Below are positions 8,597 through 16,376 of a stretch of DNA of 36,494 nucleotides, one piece after another; the first letter of the stretch is position 1; each line of letters begins with the position of its first letter. Origin of the DNA: Oscillospiraceae bacterium (GTDB taxonomy: Bacteria > Bacillota > Clostridia > Oscillospirales > Acutalibacteraceae); contig SVQE01000025.1 in NCBI GenBank assembly GCA_015065505.1, positions 1-36,494 of the forward strand, read 5' to 3'. A model generated the notes under the pieces. The model made no database searches, was not told the origin of the DNA, and worked only from the letters and a program-made list of their open reading frames with translations. A program made the translations under genes and the position numbers.

Positions 8597-10144
8597 ATGA
8601 AAAAAAGACGAACGCCCATTGATAAACTGCACACACTGCTTTTCGGCAAGGATTTAAGAATAACCGAGGGTGAAAGATTTGAGGAGGAGTATGAGCTTGA
8701 CTACACCTCATATCTTCCGCTTGAAAGCTATATTCATCCGCAAAGAACGCCCGAGGAAAACGCATTTTACATAAAGGATTTCGGTGCTATACCGAATAAT
8801 AAAGAAATTGATAATGCAAAGGCTATAAACGCCTGCATTGATGAATGTGCAAAAAACGGAGGCGGATATGTTGTTGTAAGCGGCGGAGATTTTACCACTA
8901 AAACCGTTGAGCTTAAAAGCAACATCACTCTTTTTGTTGAAAGCGGCAGCTCGCTTGTTGCCGAGGGAAGCGGTGAGAGCTATGCTCACCCAACGCTTAT
9001 TTATGCAAAAAACTGTGAAAACATCTGCATAACGGGCGGCGGAACAATCAACGGCAACGGTCACCTTTTTGGAAGAAAGCCCCTGCTTGACGCAAATGTT
9101 ACCGAAGCACCCGATGTTATTGATGTAATAGAAATGCGGCGCACATCACGCGCGCAGCTTCGCTTTGCACATCCCTCTAAATACGGCAGACTTGTTTTAA
9201 TTGAGGACTCCGAAAACATAAAGATTGAAAACATCATTCTTTATGACAGCGCATACTGGACCTTGAAGCTCACAAGGTGCGACGGTGTTTCAATCAAAAA
9301 TCTTGTTATTAATGATAACCGCCATGTTGCCAACACCGACGGAATTGATATGCTGCAAACAAGCAATGTTGAAATAAAACACTGCTTTATTTCCTGTGCC
9401 GACGACGGAATCTGCCTGAAAAACGCTGTATGGGAACACTGCGACGGAGAAATGAAAAACATTCATATTTCCGACTGCGAGGTTATCACAAGAGCAAATG
9501 CATTTAAAATCGGAACAGAAACAACCCACGGCATAAGCGATATAACCGTTGAAAACTGCAAATTCTATATGACGGATTTATACCCCGGAACCGTTTCTGG
9601 AATTGCCGTTGAAAGTGCGGACGGCGCCGAGGTTTCAAATATTAACATTAAAAATATTGAAATGAACAGATGCTGCTGCCCGATTTTTATTCGGCTTTGC
9701 AACAGAAACAGAGCCGCCGAGGTTGACGAAAACAGCGCTTCGGCTATCGAGTTCGGCAAAAAGGTCAAGGGCAAGGGCGTTGACAAAAAAACCTATGATA
9801 TGAAGGGCGAGGTTCACGATATCGTGATTGAGAACATATCTGCAAAGGATGTTGAAATACCAGTTATTCTTGCCGGTTTCAAGCAAAAGGGAAAAATAAA
9901 AAGAGTTAAAAATATAACTCTTAAAAACATTAGCCTTGAATACAGAAACGCAATAGAGGTTATCGATAAGCGCCTCTTCATTCCCGAATACACAAAGGTT
10001 TATCCGGAATGCACAAGATTCAGAAATCTTCCTGCATACGCAATCTGGGCACGCCACGCTGAAAACGTTAAAATTGAAAACTTCACCTGCAAGCCCGCAC
10101 CCGATACTTGGAGAAAAGAAAAGATATTTATTGATGTAATATAA
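8597..10144 (+). CDS. GH28-type polygalacturonase-like glycoside hydrolase (right-handed beta-helix), no signal peptide
   Basis: 515 aa; KDFGAIPNNKEIDNAKAINACIDECAKNGGG, NTDGIDMLQTSNVEIKHCFISCADDGICLKN characteristic of GH28-like beta-helix enzymes; RBS GTGAGG upstream. Confidence 0.88.
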   Translation: MKKRRTPIDKLHTLLFGKDLRITEGERFEEEYELDYTSYLPLESYIHPQRTPEENAFYIKDFGAIPNNKEIDNAKAINACIDECAKNGGGYVVVSGGDFTTKTVELKSNITLFVESGSSLVAEGSGESYAHPTLIYAKNCENICITGGGTINGNGHLFGRKPLLDANVTEAPDVIDVIEMRRTSRAQLRFAHPSKYGRLVLIEDSENIKIENIILYDSAYWTLKLTRCDGVSIKNLVINDNRHVANTDGIDMLQTSNVEIKHCFISCADDGICLKNAVWEHCDGEMKNIHISDCEVITRANAFKIGTETTHGISDITVENCKFYMTDLYPGTVSGIAVESADGAEVSNINIKNIEMNRCCCPIFIRLCNRNRAAEVDENSASAIEFGKKVKGKGVDKKTYDMKGEVHDIVIENISAKDVEIPVILAGFKQKGKIKRVKNITLKNISLEYRNAIEVIDKRLFIPEYTKVYPECTRFRNLPAYAIWARHAENVKIENFTCKPAPDTWRKEKIFIDVI

Positions 10145-10146
10145 CA

Positions 10147-10190
10147 GTTGCGAGTGCCGAGCTCCGAGCTCCGAGTTTTCGGATACTCGG
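10147..10190. repeat. Heptamer-period intergenic repeat (GTTGCGA/GTGCCGA/GCTCCGA family)
   Basis: GTTGCGA GTGCCGA GCTCCGA GCTCCGA GTTTTCG read directly; related copy at 13027. Confidence 0.75.
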
Positions 10191-10264
10191 CTTCGCCTCA
10201 AACAAATAAAAGTAGGCATTATGGAATCGAAACAAAAAACAGGCGGAAAAGGGGCACACGCAAT

Positions 10265-10300
10265 AAAGAAGGTTGACTGAAAAATCAGCCAACCTTCTTT
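10265..10300. terminator. Bidirectional intrinsic terminator between convergent genes
   Basis: AAAGAAGGTTGACTGA aaaa TCAGCCAACCTTCTTT hairpin with A/T tracts. Confidence 0.75.
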
Positions 10301-10304
10301 ATAT

Positions 10305-10643
10305 TTACTCTGCAATATAAAACGCCGGCATTAAGTTGTTGTTAGGATATTTACTAATAACTGTTTGAATATAATCAACTATTTCCTCAATCGTTTTGTT
10401 TTCAAATCCATCATCATAAATCTGCGTTTCGGCATACATATATTCAGGATTTTTCTTATCGATATAACCGCCAGAGCTAAGAGAGTTTTTTTGTTGGTTA
10501 ATCAATATATATTCAAACCACAATATTGCTTCAACCTGACCGTTGTTTTCATATAGAATTTTCAAAAAGCTGTTCCAATCAGTGAACAGGTATTCTGCAC
10601 ACAGTTTATTTTGCTTTATGTATTCTTCTATTATACTGTTCAT
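10305..10643 (-). CDS. Hypothetical protein (112 aa)
   Basis: Start moved to MNSIIEEYIKQNKL, with GGAGG 8 nt upstream; the longer ORF start at 10739 has no support. Confidence 0.65.
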   Translation of the reverse strand: MNSIIEEYIKQNKLCAEYLFTDWNSFLKILYENNGQVEAILWFEYILINQQKNSLSSGGYIDKKNPEYMYAETQIYDDGFENKTIEEIVDYIQTVISKYPNNNLMPAFYIAE

Positions 10644-10751
10644 AGAAAATCCTCCATACAAATTATAACACAATTTATGTTCTTTGCAAGACATCATGTC
10701 ACAGATTGCAGCGAGCATAGGATTTGTACTGCAGCACATTCAGAAAAGAAA

Positions 10752-10882
10752 AAGGCTTCCCCTTGAGGGGAAGCTGTTGAGCGAAGCGAAACTGATGAGG
10801 TGGAAATAAACAATAACAACTAAAACTTACACCTCATCCGTCTTGCCTTTGGCAATCCACCTTCCCCTCAAGGGGAAGGCTT
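10752..10882. repeat. MITE-like inverted-repeat element (~131 bp)
   Basis: Left arm AAGGCTTCCCCTTGAGGGGAAGC...TGATGAGGTG; right arm CACCTCATC...CACCTTCCCCTCAAGGGGAAGGCTT; each arm also contains its own CCCCTTGAGGGG-type palindrome. Confidence 0.8.
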
Positions 10883-10931
10883 ATTATACTTTTACTTCTT
10901 TATGACGCCCACCCTAAATCCGCCTGTTTTT

Positions 10932-11801
10932 TTAAAGCATATTTTCAATTTTCGGAAGCTCGGGTAGGTTATCAAAGCCGTAGAAATTCTTTGCATTTTC
11001 GAAAAGGAATTTCGCTTTGTTTTCTTCGCTGATTTCCTTTGATTTGGTTACGAAATCATAGCTCATTTTATAGGTTATTTCAACCATTGTTCGCGGATAA
11101 TCACTACCCCACATCAATTTGTCAAAGCCGCAGATTTCAGCTGCTTCGTTGATTGCTTTGATTGCCGAGGGATAGGGGTAAAACTCCTCATTAAACAGCC
11201 AGGTTATACCGCCGCTTTCAACAAAAACATTTTTATATCTTGCAAGCTTGATTTGCTCGAGCCAGTTTTCCCTTGTTACCATACCGAAATGACCTATGGC
11301 AATTCTTAAATCGGGAAACTGCTGAATAATTTCCTTCATTTCGCCCGTCTGCGCGTCGCCGTCCTCAAGCTCGATGCAAACAAATTTGTTTTCCTTGTTT
11401 GCCTTTTCAAAAACCTCGATATGCCGCCCAATACCCGGCTGCTTAAACTTGCAGGCGCATATTTTTATGCCGTCGAAGCCGTCAAGAGTATAGGGGTCGC
11501 CGTCGTCATAAAACGCACAAATTTTTAATCTGTCGGGATACTTGGCTTTAGCTGCTTTAAAATACTCGTTCTGATTGCCATCCATAACCTCGGTGACGAT
11601 AACTGCGCCGTTAACGCCTGCATAGTTCATATTGGCTATAAGCATTTCAGGCGAGTTTTCGCCCGTTATCATATACGGCGGCATCATCTGTTTTATTTCA
11701 CCGCCAAAATCGGAAAGACCGTTTTCAAGAGTGCGAACAGGGCTGTCATCCCTTCTTCCCGTCTGGGTTTTCCAGAGGTGAACATGTGCATCAATAATCA
11801 T
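10932..11801 (-). CDS. Amidohydrolase-family (TIM barrel) metal-dependent hydrolase/lactonase-like protein
   Basis: MIIDAHVHLW metal-binding start, IAIGHFG, LMWGSDYPRT; start moved to 11801 (AGAGGA RBS) because the upstream 38 residues encode an intergenic repeat. Confidence 0.85.
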   Translation of the reverse strand: MIIDAHVHLWKTQTGRRDDSPVRTLENGLSDFGGEIKQMMPPYMITGENSPEMLIANMNYAGVNGAVIVTEVMDGNQNEYFKAAKAKYPDRLKICAFYDDGDPYTLDGFDGIKICACKFKQPGIGRHIEVFEKANKENKFVCIELEDGDAQTGEMKEIIQQFPDLRIAIGHFGMVTRENWLEQIKLARYKNVFVESGGITWLFNEEFYPYPSAIKAINEAAEICGFDKLMWGSDYPRTMVEITYKMSYDFVTKSKEISEENKAKFLFENAKNFYGFDNLPELPKIENML

Positions 11802-11825
11802 AACATTTCCTCTAATTAAAAGTTT

Positions 11826-11985
11826 TTGGTCAAAATGAATTGACTTCGTCATGAATTGGTTCCCGTGAATTGACTTCGTCATGAATAGAATTGCCCATAT
11901 CAAAAACGAAGTCAATTCTATTCATGCACATATGCAATTCATGAACGCAGTTCAATTCATGCCCCGGGCAATTCATTGAATTTAA
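11826..11985. repeat. GAATTG/CAATTC palindromic intergenic repeat cluster
   Basis: Direct copies of TGAATTGACTTCGTCATGAAT at 11836-11856 and 11866-11886, inverted copy ACGAAGTCAATTCTATTCAT at 11906-11925, then CAATTCATG.../CAATTCATGCCCCGGGCAATTCATTGAATT. Confidence 0.8.
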
Positions 11986-13008
11986 TCATTCCTGATTAAA
12001 CTCTATCAGCAGCTTTGCAAGTGAGCCGTCGTTGTTTGCAAGAGCATCGAAGGCTTCTTTTGCATTTTCTGCGCTGTAAACGCCGCTAATCATCTTTAAA
12101 ACATCAACCTTTCCGCTTGAAACGAGGTCGATAAGCTCTTCAAAATCCTTTGTGAAAGCGTTTCTGCTTCCGAAAACATTGAGTTCCTTTTTAAGAAGGA
12201 TTGAATGAACAAAGGTTGTTTCTCTTTTGCCGTTGCCGATGAGAATAATATTTGCACCGTGAGCGGCAGCGTCTATGCAGGAAAGGAAGGTTACGGGTGC
12301 GCCGCAGGCTTCAACGCAGACATCAAAGCCCTGAGAGTTGGTAAATTCCTTGCATTTTTCATCAAAATTATCGGTTTTGTTGTTGATAATGAGGTCTGCG
12401 CCGTATTCCTTTGCAAGATTAAGGCGGCTTTCAAGCAAATCGGCAATTGCAACTCTTGCGCCCATTGCCTTTGCCTTGATGAGCGCAAAAAGTCCGATAG
12501 GACCTGCGCCCATAATCAAAAGGTTGTCGCCCTCTTTAACCTCGGCTCTTGAAAGAGCGTGAGCAGATATTGAAAACGGCTCAATAAGTGCAAGCTCTTT
12601 AGCGGTTAAGCCCTTGCCCGGGATAATTCTTTCAACGGGCATTGTTATGTAGTCCTGAAAGCTTCCGTCGCGCTGAACGCCCATTGTCTGATTATCGTGG
12701 CAGGCATTTACTATTCCTCTTTTGCAGGCATAGCACTCGCCGCAGTTAAAATACGGATTGCAGGTTATAATGTCCCCTGCTTTAAGTCCCTTATCATTCT
12801 CGGGGATTTCAACTATCTGAGCCGAAAATTCGTGGCCCGGAATTCTCGGATAGGTTGTGAACGGCTGATTGCCCGTGTATGAGGCAACATCTGCGCCGCA
12901 GATTCCGCAGTAAAGCACCTTTAAAAGCGCTTCGTCCTCTTTCGCCTTGGGGGCTTCTTTTTCAACAACTTTAATATCAAATGGTTCTGTTATCTGAACT
13001 GCTTTCAT
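11986..13008 (-). CDS. Zinc-dependent medium-chain alcohol/polyol dehydrogenase
   Basis: 340 aa; GHEFSAQIVE, structural-zinc region CNPYFNCGECYACKRGIVNAC, Rossmann GAGPIGLFA. Confidence 0.92.
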   Translation of the reverse strand: MKAVQITEPFDIKVVEKEAPKAKEDEALLKVLYCGICGADVASYTGNQPFTTYPRIPGHEFSAQIVEIPENDKGLKAGDIITCNPYFNCGECYACKRGIVNACHDNQTMGVQRDGSFQDYITMPVERIIPGKGLTAKELALIEPFSISAHALSRAEVKEGDNLLIMGAGPIGLFALIKAKAMGARVAIADLLESRLNLAKEYGADLIINNKTDNFDEKCKEFTNSQGFDVCVEACGAPVTFLSCIDAAAHGANIILIGNGKRETTFVHSILLKKELNVFGSRNAFTKDFEELIDLVSSGKVDVLKMISGVYSAENAKEAFDALANNDGSLAKLLIEFNQE

Positions 13009-13026
13009 TTTCTTTCTCCTTTGTTA

Positions 13027-13054
13027 GTTGCGAGTTGCGAGCCCCGAGTTCCGA
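13027..13054. repeat. Heptamer-period repeat (GTTGCGA family)
   Basis: GTTGCGA GTTGCGA GCCCCGA GTTCCGA read directly. Confidence 0.75.
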
Positions 13055-13113
13055 GTTCTCGGTTTCTCGCTGCGCTCAGTCAATTAATTATAATTGCCGA
13101 CCGCAGGTCCCTC

Positions 13114-13146
13114 AATTCGTAATTCGTAATTCGTAATTCGTAATTA
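13114..13146. repeat. Heptamer tandem repeat AATTCGT x4
   Basis: aattcgt aattcgt aattcgt aattcgt aatta read directly. Confidence 0.9.
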
Positions 13147-13150
13147 TTAA

Positions 13151-14347
13151 CTATTCCATATATTCTTTATTCCAAACAACCGCAGTTTTAAGCGGTGCGG
13201 CTTTGGAATAGATTTTGTTTAAATAAGCATCTATCGGGTCGCTGATAAATTCATCCTTATCAATAAGCTCAACAACCTCGCCGAAACGGCTTTCGGCAAG
13301 AATTTCAATAGCCTCTTCCATATGCTTCTGAGTGAAGTTGATTGATGCTAAGATAACCTGGTTTTTGAAGCCGAAGGGCATTGTGTCGAAGGTTACCTTC
13401 GGACCGAGCGAAAAGCTGTCGTAAATTCCGTTGCAGCCAAGAGCGCTGTGCTCAAACGCAACTCTGTGTTCAACCGCGTTTCCGCTTGTTCCTACAAAGC
13501 AGGTTGCAGGCGCGCCGAAATAATCCTTGATAGCCTTTGCAGCTTCTTCCTCATTGAGATTTCCTGCGCAGAGATAATCTGCTTTAACAACCTCTTTTGC
13601 AAACTGAACCTTTGGGCTGTTTTCGTCGCTTCTTGCAACAAAAAGGATTTTAGCCTCGGGGTGCTTTCTTCTAATCTGGTCGCCGATGAAAAGTCCCGTT
13701 GTTCCGAGTCCGTAAATAACGGTGTTGGTGAAGGTTTCCTCGGTTGCAAGCTTTCTTGCCTCTTCCTCAGAGCATTTTTCCCTTGCCATAACAACGCGGA
13801 AATTCTGAGCAGAGCCGATATCGCGCATTCTTTCCTCCTGGAAGATTGCACAGGCATAGGGGTCGCAGAAAACAAGCCTTTTTGCAAGCTCTACTGGCAG
13901 CTTTTTCATACCCTCATACTTTGCAGGAAGATGCAAAAGCATATCGGGATTGAAGAAGTTTTTATCTGAGAACAAGCCGTCAGCCTGGTCGCAGCCGTAT
14001 TCAAAATAGGTTTCGTCCTCGGTAAATCTTGTTGGGTCGAAGCTGTCGCCGCCGCGGATAAGAACAATGGCAAAGCGGTTTTCAGAAGGAACCCAGACAA
14101 CGCCCTCATGGCCGTTGATAAGCCTTGTTTCGCCCTCGGGGAATTTCGGGCAAAGCTCGCCCCTCTGCCCCATACGCATAAGCTCAAGGTCCGTTCCGCA
14201 GAAACCGCAGAAAACGGGAATTGCTTCAACTCCCTCTTTTGCTTCCTCGCCTCTGAGACGCTTTCTTTTCGGGTTTATTATATTGATTTCGCCGTATCGA
14301 AGCGGCTGCTTTTCATCATTAACAAAATAGGTTGCATTAACTTTCAT
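13151..14347 (-). CDS. Divergent MDR-superfamily (glucose/sugar dehydrogenase-like) oxidoreductase
   Basis: Start moved to MKVNATYFVNDEKQP (GGAGG RBS); VFCGFCGTDLELM, NGHEGVV, VIYGLGTTGLFIGDQIRRK Rossmann motif. Confidence 0.82.
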   Translation of the reverse strand: MKVNATYFVNDEKQPLRYGEINIINPKRKRLRGEEAKEGVEAIPVFCGFCGTDLELMRMGQRGELCPKFPEGETRLINGHEGVVWVPSENRFAIVLIRGGDSFDPTRFTEDETYFEYGCDQADGLFSDKNFFNPDMLLHLPAKYEGMKKLPVELAKRLVFCDPYACAIFQEERMRDIGSAQNFRVVMAREKCSEEEARKLATEETFTNTVIYGLGTTGLFIGDQIRRKHPEAKILFVARSDENSPKVQFAKEVVKADYLCAGNLNEEEAAKAIKDYFGAPATCFVGTSGNAVEHRVAFEHSALGCNGIYDSFSLGPKVTFDTMPFGFKNQVILASINFTQKHMEEAIEILAESRFGEVVELIDKDEFISDPIDAYLNKIYSKAAPLKTAVVWNKEYME

Positions 14348-14414
14348 AATGTGCCTCCTTTTTGCAGAAATTATAGCACAGTTAATTTGCTTTATCAATA
14401 TTTATTTTAGGTTT

Positions 14415-14649
14415 CAGCCGTCAGTCGCCTGTCGTCAGTATAATTATAATAGCCGTCTGCAAGACCCTCAATTCGTCATTCGTAATTCCGACCAACGGTT
14501 CCCAAAATTTGTTATCGGCTTGGAGCGCCGACAAATTTTGACCGTTCGGCAGTTCTTATTGTTCGCTTCATCTGCCACCGGCAGCGCTCACAAACGAACC
14601 GTAATTCGTAATTTAACTATGCACTATGCACTATGTATTATACACTATA
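14415..14649. repeat. Composite intergenic repeat: heptamer blocks flanking a two-hairpin element
   Basis: AATTCGT/CATTCGT block at 14470-14490; hairpin CAAAATTTGT...CGGC/GCCG...ACAAATTTTG; hairpin GTTCG..CTGCC/GGCAG..CGAAC; seven in-phase 7-mers at 14601-14649. Confidence 0.75.
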
Positions 14650-14662
14650 AAGCTCCTTGGAC

Positions 14663-14691
14663 TTGAATACATCCGAATACTCTGTTATACT
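14663..14691 (+). promoter_or_regulatory. Sigma-A-type promoter for the signalling operon
   Basis: TTGAAT (14663-14668), 17 bp spacer, TATACT (14686-14691). Confidence 0.6.
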
Positions 14692-14717
14692 TAATTAATA
14701 AGAAAGGCGGTGAGGGA

Positions 14718-16376
14718 TTGAAGAAAACCAATATAAAGGCGGCGTCAGCTGTTTTTTTGCTTATTGCGGCGGCGGTTTTATGCCGGAGAGCTTCATACAA
14801 TATTTCACTTCCCTTTGCCGCGAGAATTTTTGATTTCACAAGAACGCTGATATATATCGGTTTATTCTCAGTCTGGGGCTTTTCGATTAATAAAAGAGTT
14901 GTTCACAGGCAGACAAAACGGCTTCTGCTTGCGGTTTGCCTGCTTGAAATATTCTGGCTGACAATAAGGGAATTCAAATACCGCTTTGTTTTTGACGCCG
15001 ACGCGCTCAGGGGACTTTGGTATTTATACTATATTCCCACGATACTCGTTCCCCTGCTCGCCCTTTATATCTCAATGCTTCTCACAAAGCCCGATGGCTA
15101 CAGGCTGAACAGGAAATCAGCTCTTTTCGCAATTCCGAGCATCGCTTTGCTGGTTCTTATGCTCGGCAACGATTTCCATCAGCTTGCCTTCAGATTCCCC
15201 GAGGGAGCGGTTAAATCCGAGCAGAGCTACACATACGGCATAGTCTATTTTTTAACCGTTATCTGGGCGGTTATATGCTCGCTTTTATCCTTTTCGGTTA
15301 TGCTGATGCGTTCGCGTCTTCCGAAAAACAGAAAGAGCATTCCCCTGCCCCTTGTTCCCATTGCGGCGGCGCTTGTTTACAGCGTTTTATACGCGCTGCG
15401 TCTTGAATTCATATTAAGAGCCTTCGGTGATGTCGCGGTTGTTTTCTGCCTTGTTTTCACAGCCTTTTTCGAATGCTGTATTCAATGCGGACTCATTCAG
15501 ACAAACACGCGCTATTCCTCTCTTTTCAACGCAACCGAGGGTATTTCGGTTATCATAACCGATAATGACTATAACCCGAAATATGCCTCGCGGGACGCCG
15601 AGAGCTTTTTACACGAGGATATGAAAAAAGCCGAAAAAGCGCCGATAATTCTTGACAGCAAAAAGCGCCTTAACAATATGAAGGTTTACGGAGGAAGAGC
15701 GCTTTGGAGCGAGGATATTTCCGAAATTCTTGAACTTTCTCAAACACTGAAGGACACCCACGAGGAATTAAAGGAGCTCAGCTCTCTTTTGCTTCTTGAA
15801 TACGAAAAGGAAAAGGAGCACAAAACCGTTGAGGAGCAAAACCGACTTTATGATTTGCTCCAGAGCAAAACCCAGCCCCAACTCAATCTGATTGATTCAT
15901 TGATGCAGAAATATAAAGCTTCAGAATCCGAAAAGGAAAAGCAGAAAATTCTCGCAAATATTCTTGTTATAGGAACCTTTATCAAAAGGCGCAAGGATTT
16001 TGTTTTATCAATGGAATATGCAGATGAATTCCCGGAGCTTATGCTCAGCAGCGCGCTGAATGAATCGTTCAGGGCGCTAAAGCTCCTCGGCATAAAAGGC
16101 TCATTTCTGGTTAATTCAAAAAGAGAGCTTGTTTCATCAAAAGCCCTCAGCCTTGCATATGATTTCTTTGAGGATATTGTTGAGGCGGTTATAGATGAGG
16201 CGCGCTATATAAACCTTCAGTTCTGCGAGGTTGGCGGAAGGCTCAGAATAAGCATTTTAACCGATTGCAAAAAGGAAGCAGCGGCGCTTGCTGCAAAATA
16301 TCCCGATATGATAATAAGCGGCGATGATGATTCCCTCGCGTTTCTCCTGAAACTTGAAGGGGGTGAGGGAATATGA
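14718..16376 (+). CDS. Membrane sensor protein, histidine kinase 7TM-type N-terminus with a degenerate kinase core
   Basis: 552 aa, TTG start with RBS-like AAAGGCGG; about seven hydrophobic segments, PAS-like segment (NATEGISVIITDNDYNPKYAS), long helical region; no recognisable H-box His or G-boxes. Confidence 0.8.
   Translation: MKKTNIKAASAVFLLIAAAVLCRRASYNISLPFAARIFDFTRTLIYIGLFSVWGFSINKRVVHRQTKRLLLAVCLLEIFWLTIREFKYRFVFDADALRGLWYLYYIPTILVPLLALYISMLLTKPDGYRLNRKSALFAIPSIALLVLMLGNDFHQLAFRFPEGAVKSEQSYTYGIVYFLTVIWAVICSLLSFSVMLMRSRLPKNRKSIPLPLVPIAAALVYSVLYALRLEFILRAFGDVAVVFCLVFTAFFECCIQCGLIQTNTRYSSLFNATEGISVIITDNDYNPKYASRDAESFLHEDMKKAEKAPIILDSKKRLNNMKVYGGRALWSEDISEILELSQTLKDTHEELKELSSLLLLEYEKEKEHKTVEEQNRLYDLLQSKTQPQLNLIDSLMQKYKASESEKEKQKILANILVIGTFIKRRKDFVLSMEYADEFPELMLSSALNESFRALKLLGIKGSFLVNSKRELVSSKALSLAYDFFEDIVEAVIDEARYINLQFCEVGGRLRISILTDCKKEAAALAAKYPDMIISGDDDSLAFLLKLEGGEGI

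Noticed and set aside
9635-10315. 226-aa minus-strand ORF opposite the GH28 gene 3' end
   Set aside because: Antisense to the beta-helix CDS; low-complexity composition and no start signal.
11802-11915. N-terminal extension of the amidohydrolase ORF (MTSFLIWAILFMTKSIHGNQFMTKSIH...)
   Set aside because: It is simply translation of the GAATTGACTTCGTCAT intergenic repeat; a good RBS precedes MIIDAHVHLW at 11801.
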